A DNA stretch of 31,857 bases from Microbacterium sp. GTDB lineage: Bacteria > Actinomycetota > Actinomycetes > Actinomycetales > Microbacteriaceae. The notes beneath the pieces are model-generated. The model did not search any database. It saw only the letters and a program-made list of their open reading frames with translations, and was not told the origin of the DNA. How positions within the stretch are numbered: the stretch's first letter is position 1; each line of letters opens with the position of its first letter. The DNA is taken from NCBI GenBank assembly GCA_003524435.1, contig DQHP01000055.1, positions 51,137-82,993 on the forward strand, in the 5' to 3' direction. The translations under genes and the position numbers were made by a program. This document shows positions 1-7,271 of the stretch, one piece after another.

Positions 1-39
1 GAAGGACGGTTTCTGCGTTATCGAGGAAATGCGGAGGTC

Positions 40-726
40 TTAAACCGCGCGGAGTACCGCGACGATCTTTCCGAGGACAACGGCGTCATCGCCGAGGATC
101 GGTTCGAAAGACGAGTTGCGGGGGAGTAGCCAGGTGTGACCATCGCGCTGGCGGAAGGTCTTCACTGTCGCTTCACCGTCAAGCATCGCTGCGACGATCT
201 CACCGTTTTCAGCCGTGTTCTGGGTGCGTACGACGACCCAGTCGCCGTCACAGATTGCGGCGTCGATCATTGACTCGCCCGACACCTTGAGCATGAATAG
301 ATCGCCCTTGCCAACGAGCTGACGCGGGAGGGGGAAGATTTCTTCGACCTGCTGATCCGCGGTGATGGGCACCCCTGCAGCAATCTGGCCGACGAGCGGT
401 ACCATCGCCGCATCTCCGACGGGCGTGCTGGAATCTGCCGGGCTCTCGGTGTTCGTCCCCGGGAGGTCGATGAGGACTTCCATCGCGCGGGTCTTACCGG
501 GGTCGCGGCGCAAATAGCCGCTCAACTCGAGCTGTCCCAGCTGGTGAGTGACGCTGGAGAGTGACTTAAGCCCCACAGCATCTCCGATCTCGCGCATGCT
601 CGGCGGATAGCCGTACTTCGCAATCGAGGTCTGTATGACCTCGAGGATGGCGAGCTGTTTCGGGCTGAGGTTCTTTCGCCGGCGCGTGCGGGGTGACTCA
701 GGGCCGGTGGCGGCGATATCGCTCAT
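40..726 (-). CDS. lexA: LexA repressor of the SOS response
   Basis: LexA represses DNA-damage genes and is inactivated by RecA-stimulated self-cleavage. With the chosen start the protein has 228 residues. The N-terminal winged helix-turn-helix spans about residues 21-85 (LSPKQLAILEVI, then YPPSMREIGDAVGL). The Ala117-Gly118 cleavage site lies in QIAAGVP. The catalytic Ser152 is in VSGESM and Lys189 in EATVK, so the peptidase S24 domain is complete. The frame is open 31 codons further upstream to an ATG at 819, but the ATG at 726 has a GAAGGAG ribosome site 7 nt away and gives the usual LexA length, so I prefer it. The gene is divergent from the LysM gene, with LexA-box-like sequences between them, which suggests autoregulation. 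The 39 bases before its stop codon, at the window edge, contain nothing I can identify. Confidence 0.97.
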   Translation of the reverse strand: MSDIAATGPESPRTRRRKNLSPKQLAILEVIQTSIAKYGYPPSMREIGDAVGLKSLSSVTHQLGQLELSGYLRRDPGKTRAMEVLIDLPGTNTESPADSSTPVGDAAMVPLVGQIAAGVPITADQQVEEIFPLPRQLVGKGDLFMLKVSGESMIDAAICDGDWVVVRTQNTAENGEIVAAMLDGEATVKTFRQRDGHTWLLPRNSSFEPILGDDAVVLGKIVAVLRAV

Positions 727-880
727 GAGTGCTCCTTCAGTGCACGATTCCGACGTCTCTCTTCGAATGTCGGAGGCCTGTGGTGGGGTGTCGTTATCGA
801 AACCGTATCCGAGAAACATGCCAATAAGGAAGATCTGTTCGAGCGTGTCGGCATTTTTAGGGGTTCGGTTTCGAATAAGT

Positions 881-914
881 CTTGACAGATGTTCGAATTC
901 GAAGATACATTCGG
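881..914 (+). promoter_or_regulatory. promoter of the LysM gene overlapped by LexA-box-like sequences
   Basis: TTGACA at 882-887 and TACATT at 906-911 are separated by 18 bp and point toward the LysM gene. Two sequences resembling the actinobacterial SOS box (TCGAAC-N4-GTTCGA) overlap it. Positions 881-896 keep a perfect right half, GTTCGA. Positions 899-914 read TCGAAG-ATAC-ATTCGG and match 9 of 12 defined positions. A TTCGAATTCGAA palindrome lies at 892-903. LexA bound here would cover the -35 to -10 region and could also control lexA on the other strand. Neither box is a perfect consensus match. Confidence 0.65.
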
Positions 915-990
915 TACGTAGCTTCGCATTCCTCGCTCCCGGCCGAGCGGCGAATGCGAACGCTACGCCAAAGAGGCAGAGGAGAATCCC

Positions 991-1368
991 ATGAGCACCA
1001 TCAGCATCGCACCGCAGTCAATCCGCCCCGTTCGCGCCGCAGGTCCTGCAGGCACAACCCGACTTCGTGTGACGGCCCGCGGACGGCGTGTGTTGGCTGC
1101 TCTGGTGGCGCTTCCGTTGGCCGCAGGGATCGGATTCGCGGCGTTGAGCAGCGGCTCTGCGAACGCATCGGGGGATGCGACGGCGACAGCGAATTTCGAA
1201 ACCGTCACGGTGTTGCCAGGCGACACACTCTGGGCGATCGCGCAGTCGGTGGCTCCTAGTGTTGATCCTCGCGATGCGATGCATGAGATCCAGAAGTTGA
1301 ACGCGCTCACCGGCTCCGGTTTGCAGGTGGGGCAGGAGTTGGCGATCCCAGCGGAGTTCGCGAGCTGA
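991..1368 (+). CDS. membrane-anchored LysM protein, probable SOS-induced cell division inhibitor
   Basis: This is a 125-residue protein. A basic N-terminus of about 32 residues is followed by one hydrophobic segment (about 33-55, VLAALVALPLAAGIGFAAL), a short Ala/Ser/Gly linker and one LysM domain (about 70-120, VTVLPGDTLWAIAQ through VGQELAIP). LysM binds peptidoglycan. The architecture and divergence from lexA match SOS-induced division suppressors: Bacillus YneA, Corynebacterium DivS and the mycobacterial Rv2719c type. Expected role: a single-pass membrane protein that delays septation after DNA damage. The ATG at 991 has AGAGGAG about 7 nt upstream. The promoter carries LexA-box-like sequences. 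The family role is known; its role in this organism is inferred from architecture and neighbourhood. Confidence 0.82.
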   Translation: MSTISIAPQSIRPVRAAGPAGTTRLRVTARGRRVLAALVALPLAAGIGFAALSSGSANASGDATATANFETVTVLPGDTLWAIAQSVAPSVDPRDAMHEIQKLNALTGSGLQVGQELAIPAEFAS

Positions 1369-1377
1369 TCTCCCCGT

Positions 1378-1383
1378 TAACAT
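1378..1383 (+). promoter_or_regulatory. -10 element (TAACAT) for a leaderless hisC transcript
   Basis: TAACAT ends 7 nt before the hisC GTG, so a transcript would start at or next to the start codon. This would explain why the purine-rich AGGAAGG that directly abuts the GTG cannot act as a ribosome site at normal spacing. I see no good -35 element. Confidence 0.5.
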
Positions 1384-1390
1384 AGGAAGG

Positions 1391-2476
1391 GTGACTGCTT
1401 CACTTAGCGACTTGCCCCTCCGCGAGGATCTTCGCGGGCTCACGCCCTACGGTGCACCGCAGGCTCCATTGCCCGTGGCGCTCAACGTGAACGAGAACAC
1501 TCATCCGGTTCCGGATGAGGTGGCCAGCGATATTCTCGACGACATCGCTGTAGCCCTTCGCGATGTGAACCGCTATCCGGATCGCGAGTTCACGACGCTG
1601 CGGGAGTCTTTCGCCGAGTATCTCGGCCATGGGCTTGATGCCTCTCAGATCTGGGCGGGCAATGGTTCTAATGAAGTGCTACAGCACATCTTGCAGGCTT
1701 TCGCTGGCCCCGGACGCACGGTTTTCGGCTTCGCACCCACCTATTCGATGTATCCGCTGCTCGCGCAGGGCACAGGTGCTCGCTGGGTGACCGGCACGCG
1801 CCAAGCCAACTACACCATCGCTCCCGAAGAAGCCGCGGCACAGGTCGCCGAGCTCGACCCCGACGTGATTCTTCTTTGCGCACCAAACAATCCCACCGGC
1901 ACGCCGCTTGACCTTGCCGTTGTTGAGGCGGTTTACGAGGCCACGCGCGGCGTGGTTGTCGTCGACGAGGCGTATTTCGAGTTTGGTCAGCGTGACGCAA
2001 CATCCGCTCTGACGCTGTTGGAGGGGCGACCCCGGCTCGCGATCTCACGCACCATGAGCAAGGCGTTCGCGTTCGCTGGCGCCCGCGTGGGCTATCTCGC
2101 GGCTGACCCTGCGTTCATCGACGCATTGCGGCTTGTACGTCTGCCGTATCACCTGAGCGCGCTGACACAGGCTGCTGCCATCGCGGCGCTTCGCAATTCG
2201 GCAACGATGCTCGCAATGGTCGATGAGATTGTCGACCAGCGCGACCGCATCACTGCGACGCTCGAGGCGCTGGGCTACCAGCCGCACGAATCCGGTTCCA
2301 ACTTCGTGTTGTTCGGTGGCGTCACTGATCCGCAGGCGACCTGGCGGGCGCTTTACGAGCGGGGCATCCTGATTCGCGATACCGGTATCGCGAATCACCT
2401 TCGTGTGACCGCAGGCACGGAGGCCGAGACCACAGCATTCCTTGACGCTCTCGCCTCGATAGACTCGGCATCATGA
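1391..2476 (+). CDS. hisC: histidinol-phosphate aminotransferase
   Basis: HisC is a PLP enzyme that transfers an amino group from glutamate to imidazole acetol phosphate, giving histidinol phosphate. The protein has 361 residues and a fold-type I aminotransferase layout. The N-terminus DLPLREDLRGLTPYGAPQ is typical of actinobacterial HisC. LNVNEN follows near residue 31, NPTG is at 167-170, DEAYFEF at 192-198, and the PLP lysine is Lys224 in SRTMSKAF. The GTG start leaves no spacer for a Shine-Dalgarno site, whereas a -10-like TAACAT sits 7 nt upstream, so leaderless translation is likely. Its stop overlaps the hisB ATG (ATGA), implying coupled translation. It is the first gene of hisC-hisB-hisH, a partial his operon. 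Confidence 0.96.
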   Translation: MTASLSDLPLREDLRGLTPYGAPQAPLPVALNVNENTHPVPDEVASDILDDIAVALRDVNRYPDREFTTLRESFAEYLGHGLDASQIWAGNGSNEVLQHILQAFAGPGRTVFGFAPTYSMYPLLAQGTGARWVTGTRQANYTIAPEEAAAQVAELDPDVILLCAPNNPTGTPLDLAVVEAVYEATRGVVVVDEAYFEFGQRDATSALTLLEGRPRLAISRTMSKAFAFAGARVGYLAADPAFIDALRLVRLPYHLSALTQAAAIAALRNSATMLAMVDEIVDQRDRITATLEALGYQPHESGSNFVLFGGVTDPQATWRALYERGILIRDTGIANHLRVTAGTEAETTAFLDALASIDSAS

Positions 2477-3078
2477 GTGTTTCTCGTTCCGCCAGCCGCA
2501 CCCGCAGCACTTCTGAGTCGACGGTCGAACTCGAAGTCAACCTCGATGGCACAGGGCAAAGCCACATCGACACGTCAGTGCCATTTTTTGATCACATGCT
2601 CACGGCCTTCGCGAAGCATTCCCTGACTGACCTCACGGTCCGTGCGTCGGGTGACACAGATATTGACGCGCACCACACCGTAGAGGACATCTCGATCGTG
2701 CTTGGCCAGGCAATCCGCGAAGCTCTGGGAGACAAGTCTGGGATCTCGCGTTACGGTGATGCGCTGGTTCCACTGGATGAGGCACTCGTGCAGGCTGTTG
2801 TCGACATCAGCGGGCGTCCGTACCTGGTTCACGAGGGTGAGCCGGCCGGGTTCGAGTTCCACCTCATCGGTGGCCACTTCACTGGTTCGCTTGTTCGTCA
2901 CGCTTTTGAAGCGATCACCTTCCACGCGGGACTCACCGTGCACGTGCGCGTGTTGGGTGGCCGGGATCCGCACCACATCGCCGAGGCCGAGTTCAAGGCG
3001 TTCGCCCGCGCGTTCCGTCAGGCGAAAGCTCTGGATCCGCTGGTGGTCGGGGTTCCGTCCACCAAGGGTGCGCTGTGA
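2473..3078 (+). CDS. hisB: imidazoleglycerol-phosphate dehydratase
   Basis: HisB removes water from imidazole glycerol phosphate to give imidazole acetol phosphate, the substrate of HisC. The 201-residue length is that of the monofunctional enzyme, with no phosphatase domain. The Mn-binding histidine motifs are present: FFDHMLTAFAKHS, DIDAHHTVEDISI and, in the second half of the repeat, FHAGLTVHVRVLGGRDPHHIAEAEFKAFARA. The start ATG overlaps the hisC stop by four bases, and the stop overlaps the hisH GTG, so three genes are probably translated as a coupled unit. No anomalies seen. Confidence 0.97.
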   Translation: MSVSRSASRTRSTSESTVELEVNLDGTGQSHIDTSVPFFDHMLTAFAKHSLTDLTVRASGDTDIDAHHTVEDISIVLGQAIREALGDKSGISRYGDALVPLDEALVQAVVDISGRPYLVHEGEPAGFEFHLIGGHFTGSLVRHAFEAITFHAGLTVHVRVLGGRDPHHIAEAEFKAFARAFRQAKALDPLVVGVPSTKGAL

Positions 3079-3710
3079 CCCGCAGGCCCACTGTTGCGGT
3101 CTACGATTACGAGTCCGGCAACGTCCACTCGGCGGTAAAGGCACTCATCGCCGCCGGTGCTGATGCGACGCTCACCGGCGACCGCAAAGCTGCACTGGAA
3201 GCAGATGGACTGTTCGTCCCCGGCGTCGGAGCCTTCGCCGCGGTGCGAGCAGCGCTTAGCGCGAAGGGCGGAGACGAGATCATCGATCGCCGTCTGTCTG
3301 GCGGGCGCCCGGTGCTGGGCGTGTGTGTGGGAATGCAGGTGCTGTTCGAACACGGCGTTGAGCGCGGACAGAACGTCGAAGGGCTGGGGGAGTGGCCCGG
3401 TACGGTGACGAAGTTGGATGCCCCGGTGCTGCCGCATATGGGCTGGAACACCGTCATGCCCGACGAAGGCAGCACCCTGTTTCGCGGTATCGAAGAAGAG
3501 CATTTCTACTTCGTGCACTCTTACGCAGTGCAGAGCTGGGAACTGGACGTCATCCCGCCATTTCCGAAACCTGCTCTTACCTGGGCGACCCACGGTGGCC
3601 GATTCCTCGCAGCTGTCGAGAACGGTCCGCTGTCAGCGACTCAGTTTCACCCGGAGAAGTCCGGTGATGCCGGCATCCGTCTCCTGAGGAACTGGGTCGA
3701 GAGTCTCTAA
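3075..3710 (+). CDS. hisH: imidazole glycerol phosphate synthase, glutaminase subunit
   Basis: HisH is the class I glutamine amidotransferase subunit that supplies ammonia to HisF, which makes imidazole glycerol phosphate and AICAR. The 211-residue protein contains the oxyanion strand FVPGVGAF, the nucleophile Cys84 in LGVCVGMQ, and the His192/Glu194 pair in FHPEKSG, so the triad is complete. The GTG start overlaps the hisB stop. hisF is not in this window: downstream comes an oppositely oriented ParA-like gene, then priA. The 70 bp after the stop contain only a weak GGACA/TGTCC dyad (3734-3757) with no T-run, so I do not call a terminator there. Confidence 0.97.
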   Translation: MTRRPTVAVYDYESGNVHSAVKALIAAGADATLTGDRKAALEADGLFVPGVGAFAAVRAALSAKGGDEIIDRRLSGGRPVLGVCVGMQVLFEHGVERGQNVEGLGEWPGTVTKLDAPVLPHMGWNTVMPDEGSTLFRGIEEEHFYFVHSYAVQSWELDVIPPFPKPALTWATHGGRFLAAVENGPLSATQFHPEKSGDAGIRLLRNWVESL

Positions 3711-3780
3711 GCACGTCAGCCGATACCGGGATAGGACATGTGCCGGACCGGGTGTCCCTGATCAAAGGTGCGTAAGCGCG

Positions 3781-4917
3781 TCAAAGACCTCGAGCGACAG
3801 AGGCTGCGGCCGAAAGCCAGGCGCGCTGGGTCGGCTTGGCGAGGGCGCGGTAGTGCAGGTGGCCATCCACCATCTCATGATCGAAGGGGATGCTGACGAC
3901 GTCACGAGAAAGCGCGCGGTAGCCCTCCACAATGTGAGCCACATCTGCTGGCGTCGCCTTAGGATCGGCCTGAGAAACCACGACAACGGACTCTGCCGCA
4001 AGCCGTGCTGAGCGCTCGTCGCGTGCTTCAAGAGCCTCAAGCAGCAGGGCACCCGCCTCAGCGTGGTCGTCTCGAGTGGTTGTGGCAACGACCAGCTGAT
4101 CGGCATGATCGATCATGCGCAGCCACATGGGATCGGATTCGTCGTTACCTGAATCGATGAAGATCAGACGGTAAAACTTTGCCGCGACGGAGTGGATAGC
4201 ATCCACGTCGCCAGGGTGCACGCGATTCTCGTGTGCCAGACGGATGGGCTTTGAACGCAAGACGTCGTATTTCTCGCGAGGCTGGTGATGCACGAAATGC
4301 GCGAGATCCGCTGACTGTGCTGCGGTGCCTAAAAGGCGTTCCGATTCGGGCAACATATCGAGCAGCGTGCGATCGTGTGCGCCGGTTTCAGTGCGCCATC
4401 CGAGTGTGCCGCGGGTCTGGTTGTTGTCCCAGGCGAGAACTCCGGCGCCGCCATAACGAGCGAAAACTGCGGAAAGAAGGATCGTGGTCGGCGTCTTGCC
4501 TGCGCCACCCTTTCCATTGACGATTGCAATCGTCCGTGGACCAGCCCAATGCTGGCTCACCGCGGATTCGTCATCACGCTCTGATTGCTCTTTCGAACTG
4601 GGCGCGACTTTGAAGCCCAGCCAGTTCATCGCTCCGCGTATGCCGTGGCGCGCGGGTTCTTCTGGTCGGTCAGTCTGAAGGAAGGACGGTCGTTCGGAGA
4701 CATCGCCGCGCTGTCGCGGCGGCTGCTCGGCATCCACTTCCGGGGCGTCTGTGTGCTCGGCGGTCGTACGGCTCCGGCGGTACTGAGGCACGTCGGATGA
4801 TTCAGGCGAATCCGTGGGCTGTTTCATCGGAACCGAACGAAAGAGAGGACTTTCGTCGCCGACAGAGCGCGCCGTGCGTGCAGCGCCGCGAGTGGCATCT
4901 TCAGGTGAACCAGTCAT
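3781..4917 (-). CDS. ParA/MinD-like P-loop ATPase with long disordered N-terminus
   Basis: This is a 378-residue protein. Residues 1-125 are charged, rich in Pro, Ser and Glu, and probably disordered. The ATPase domain follows with the deviant Walker A GKGGAGKT at 135-142 (signature Lys136, P-loop Lys141), then Pro143 where classic ParA proteins carry Thr or Ser. Next come AWDNNQTRGTLGWR near 162-175, where partition ATPases have D-x-D-x-Q, and the Walker B-like strand LIFIDSGND. Tryptophans and NN replacing the usual acidic residues mark it as a divergent actinobacterial ParA subfamily. I know of no settled function. No parB or parS is visible nearby. It lies between hisH and priA on the opposite strand. 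The ATG at 4917 is the first possible start (an in-frame stop lies five codons upstream); its ribosome site is poor. Confidence 0.75.
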   Translation of the reverse strand: MTGSPEDATRGAARTARSVGDESPLFRSVPMKQPTDSPESSDVPQYRRSRTTAEHTDAPEVDAEQPPRQRGDVSERPSFLQTDRPEEPARHGIRGAMNWLGFKVAPSSKEQSERDDESAVSQHWAGPRTIAIVNGKGGAGKTPTTILLSAVFARYGGAGVLAWDNNQTRGTLGWRTETGAHDRTLLDMLPESERLLGTAAQSADLAHFVHHQPREKYDVLRSKPIRLAHENRVHPGDVDAIHSVAAKFYRLIFIDSGNDESDPMWLRMIDHADQLVVATTTRDDHAEAGALLLEALEARDERSARLAAESVVVVSQADPKATPADVAHIVEGYRALSRDVVSIPFDHEMVDGHLHYRALAKPTQRAWLSAAASVARGL

Positions 4918-4999
4918 TTGCCTGAGAGCTTATCTCCTTGACTTGCCAGTTTCCTGCGTGCACTTGGCCGCCTGGCGTCCTGCCTGAGGAGTCGTGCAT

Positions 5000-5028
5000 T
5001 TGAGGCGCGACGAGCGTCCGACTACTCT
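5000..5028 (+). promoter_or_regulatory. promoter for priA
   Basis: TTGAGG (5000-5005), a 17-bp spacer and TACTCT (5023-5028) form a sigma-70 type promoter directed at priA, about 40 nt upstream of its leader. Because the preceding gene is on the other strand, priA needs its own promoter. Confidence 0.6.
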
Positions 5029-5075
5029 CAGTTCTGGTGCCCCTCTCAGGCGCATTTCACCCAACTGAGGATGAC

Positions 5076-5822
5076 ATGACCGACTTCGCGTCCACCCCTA
5101 AGCTCACCCTTCTCCCGGCAGTTGACGTTGCCGGTGGAAAAGCTGTCCGTCTCACCCAGGGTGAAGCAGGCTCAGAGACCAGCTACGGCGATCCGCTGGA
5201 CGCTGCAGGAGAGTGGGTGTCGCAGGGAGCAGAGTGGATTCACCTCGTAGACCTGGACGCCGCTTTTGGCCGTGGCAACAACACCGCGATCATCCGCAAG
5301 GTCATCAAGCAGTACCGCAGCGTCAACATTGAGGTTTCTGGCGGCATCCGAGATGACGCGAGCCTTGAGTCTGCACTCGAGAGTGGTGCGACACGCATTA
5401 ACCTCGGCACAGCAGCTCTGGAGAACCCAGAGTGGGCCGCTGATGTCATCGGTCGTTACGGTGATGCTGTTGCTGTGGGACTTGATGTGCGCGGAACGAC
5501 CCTCGCCGCTCGCGGCTGGACAAAAGAGGGCGGCGACCTCTGGGAAGTTCTCGAGCGCCTTGAAGATGCGGGCTGTAGCCGCTACGTCGTCACCGACGTG
5601 ACGAAGGACGGAACCTTGCGCGGACCCAACCTCGAACTGCTCCGTGAGGTCACCTCGCGCACTCCGAAGCCCGTGGTGGCATCGGGCGGCATTTCGAGCC
5701 TCGACGACATTGCCGCGTTGCGTGAACTCGTGCACCTCGGCGTCGAGGGTGCGATCGTCGGCAAGGCGCTCTACGCCGGTGCATTCACCCTGGCTGAGGC
5801 GCTGGATGTCGCAGGGGACTGA
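5076..5822 (+). CDS. priA: bifunctional phosphoribosyl isomerase A (HisA/TrpF activity)
   Basis: HisA isomerises ProFAR to PRFAR in histidine synthesis; in many actinobacteria the same protein, PriA, also isomerises phosphoribosyl anthranilate for tryptophan. The 248-residue TIM barrel has the first catalytic Asp in LLPAVDVAGGKAVRL (Asp17) and the second in VVTDVTKDGTLRGPN. The phosphate-binding loops are IEVSGGIRDD and VVASGGISS. The dual function is inferred from taxonomy; the sequence alone shows HisA family. The ATG at 5076 is preferred over an in-frame start at 5037 because the protein then begins like other family members and GAGGA lies just upstream. Its 3' end overlaps the SseB-family gene by 17 bp. 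Confidence 0.93.
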   Translation: MTDFASTPKLTLLPAVDVAGGKAVRLTQGEAGSETSYGDPLDAAGEWVSQGAEWIHLVDLDAAFGRGNNTAIIRKVIKQYRSVNIEVSGGIRDDASLESALESGATRINLGTAALENPEWAADVIGRYGDAVAVGLDVRGTTLAARGWTKEGGDLWEVLERLEDAGCSRYVVTDVTKDGTLRGPNLELLREVTSRTPKPVVASGGISSLDDIAALRELVHLGVEGAIVGKALYAGAFTLAEALDVAGD

Positions 5823-6600
5823 CGACGCGTGCGAACACGGGGCAACGAACAGCGCCGATTCGGCCGGCGTCCCGTGGGAAGGCCGAGCCTTCGAGTCAAA
5901 CCCGCATGCGGGCGATGACGGCTCCGCTGATCCTGCGCTTCTCTCAGCGCTCCTGCGGTTCCGCGCGGGCGAGGCAAGCCAGAGCGAAGTGGTTGACGCA
6001 TTCCGTTCTGCCCGAGTACTGATCCCGCTGATCGCTGAGAAAGGCGAAGAGGGCGTTGCTCCCTCCGGCTTGGCCGTCGACAAAACTCAGGAACTGTCGA
6101 TTGTCACGGTTGCGGCCCCCGATGGCCGTACGGTACAGCCGGTTTTCTCGTCGGTGACAACGATGCAGAAGTGGGACCCGAAGGCGCGCCCGATCCCCGT
6201 TGAGGCCTTACGTGCGGCGCTTGCAGCGTCGTCTGAAGACACCGACCTCATCGTGCTTGATCCCACGTCTGAAACCGAGTTCGTGATCCGCCGCCCGGCG
6301 GTCTGGGCTGTCGCACAAGAGCAGCCCTGGGAGCCGAGCTTCCTCTCACCGGAGGTCTTTTCCGCTCTCCAGCAGAGCGTGGCGCATGAGCTCGCGGTGA
6401 TCGATGTTGCCGTGGCTTCCGGTGACCCCGATGCGCGATTGCACGGCCCTGAACTGATTGTGATTCTCGAACTTATCGACGGCCTGGAGCGTGAAGTCCT
6501 CGACGCGGTGCTCGCGCGCCTGGCTCAGCGCTGGGCGTCCGACGATCGCATCGCCGTGCTCGCCGACTCTCTCACGGTGAAGCTCCGCCGCAGCGCTTGA
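5806..6600 (+). CDS. SseB family protein
   Basis: This is a 264-residue protein matching the SseB N-terminal domain family (enhanced serine sensitivity). After a low-complexity start of about 35 residues comes an N-terminal alpha/beta domain with PALLSALLRFRAGEASQSEVVDAFRSARVLIPLIAEKGE, an extended loop, and QPVFSSVTTMQKWDPKARPIPV. The C-terminal half (SFLSPEVFSALQQSVAHEL onward) is probably the second SseB domain. Biochemical function is unknown. The ATG at 5806 lies inside the end of priA with GAGG 6 nt upstream, so the two genes are probably cotranscribed. The product is cytoplasmic, with no signal or membrane segment. Confidence 0.8.
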   Translation: MSQGTDDACEHGATNSADSAGVPWEGRAFESNPHAGDDGSADPALLSALLRFRAGEASQSEVVDAFRSARVLIPLIAEKGEEGVAPSGLAVDKTQELSIVTVAAPDGRTVQPVFSSVTTMQKWDPKARPIPVEALRAALAASSEDTDLIVLDPTSETEFVIRRPAVWAVAQEQPWEPSFLSPEVFSALQQSVAHELAVIDVAVASGDPDARLHGPELIVILELIDGLEREVLDAVLARLAQRWASDDRIAVLADSLTVKLRRSA

Positions 6601-6616
6601 GCCCGCTTCGTGGACG

Positions 6617-7009
6617 CTAGTTGACCGGCCCTGTCCATTTCTCGCCAGGACCCTTGCCGATCGGGTCGGGGATGACGGATGCTTCGCGGAAAGCGAGTTG
6701 CAAAGAGCGCAGCCCGTCACGCAGTGAACGGGCGTGCATGTCACTGATGTCTGGAGCGCCAGCAGTGATCAAACCCGCGAGAGCGTTGATGAGCTTGCGC
6801 GCTTCATCGAGATCGAGCTCAGATTCTGGATGGTCAGCGAGCCCAGTTTTGACCGCTGCGGCGCTCATGAGGTGCACGGCGGCGGTGGTGATCACCTCGA
6901 CAGCTGGTACATCCGCGATATCGCGGGTGGCAGCAGTAGCTGCCTCTTCTTGTTGCTGCCAACGCTCGTGGCGCTCGTCGTTACTGTCGCCTTGAACCGG
7001 AATCGTCAC
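6617..7009 (-). CDS. DUF1844 domain protein
   Basis: This is a small 130-residue protein. After a charged N-terminus comes the DUF1844 core: ADVPAVEVITTAAVHLMSAAAVKTGL, then LDLDEARKLINALAGLITAGAPDI and ARSLRDGLRSLQLAFREAS. The segments are helical; the function is unknown. In actinobacteria this gene often stands next to infC, facing away from it, as here. I chose the GTG at 7009 because the protein then begins VTIPVQGD, and AAGG lies a few bases upstream. A longer frame to 7120 would run through the infC promoter and leader and is unlikely. It converges on the SseB gene with only 16 bp between the stops. Confidence 0.8.
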   Translation of the reverse strand: MTIPVQGDSNDERHERWQQQEEAATAATRDIADVPAVEVITTAAVHLMSAAAVKTGLADHPESELDLDEARKLINALAGLITAGAPDISDMHARSLRDGLRSLQLAFREASVIPDPIGKGPGEKWTGPVN

Positions 7010-7026
7010 TTTGCCTTGCCTTCTGT

Positions 7027-7032
7027 TAGACT
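7027..7032 (+). promoter_or_regulatory. -10 element (TAGACT) of the infC-rpmI-rplT operon
   Basis: GTTAGACTTT gives a good actinobacterial -10, TAGACT. A -35 near 7004-7009 is weak. Transcription would start at about 7039, just before the first hairpin of the leader, giving a 5' UTR of about 230 nt. Confidence 0.55.
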
Positions 7033-7042
7033 TTGGGGCGGC

Positions 7043-7062
7043 TCCGGAGCGTATGCTTCGGA
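7043..7062 (+). ncRNA. first hairpin of the infC leader
   Basis: TCCGGAGC (7043-7050), loop GTAT and GCTTCGGA (7055-7062) form an 8-bp stem with one G-U pair right at the predicted 5' end of the transcript. It may protect the 5' end or belong to the larger leader fold. Confidence 0.5.
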
Positions 7063-7078
7063 ACGAAAGAGGATTCAC

Positions 7079-7201
7079 TTCCCACCCGCGCTTGCCGTTC
7101 CAGGCTACCGGGTCTTGCACTCCACCGGCTCACGTCGGCAGATCGGACAATGTCCGATGTCCAGGGTGCGAAGCCGGTGTCTGAATGCCGGTGGGTGGGG
7201 A
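7079..7201 (+). ncRNA. structured infC leader RNA, candidate cis-regulator
   Basis: Positions 7079-7089 can pair with 7191-7201 in an 11-bp closing helix built on CCCACCC/GGGTGGG. Inside it CACCGGCT (7123-7130) pairs with AGCCGGTG (7172-7179), and ATCGGA (7142-7147) with TCCGAT (7153-7158). A second GCCGGTG at 7187-7193 could pair with CACCGGC instead, which would break the closing helix. Translation of the IF3-L35-L20 operon is autogenously regulated by L20 or IF3 in several bacteria, so a ligand of that kind is plausible. I do not know whether this fold belongs to a described family. Confidence 0.55.
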
Positions 7202-7271
7202 CGAATTTGATTTCGCCCGTGACGCAGTCTGCGCCACGGTGGCTGAATCCATCGTCTAAAAGGAGCCCCGC

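Noticed and set aside
727..819. 31-codon N-terminal extension of LexA
   Set aside because: It would start without a ribosome site and add residues foreign to LexA; the ATG at 726 has a good site and gives standard length.
3734..3757. GGACA/TGTCC dyad after hisH as a terminator
   Set aside because: A five-pair stem with a 14-base loop and no T-run is too weak.
5172..6083. Long open frame on the minus strand opposite priA and the SseB gene
   Set aside because: It has no family features, and both plus-strand genes are convincing.
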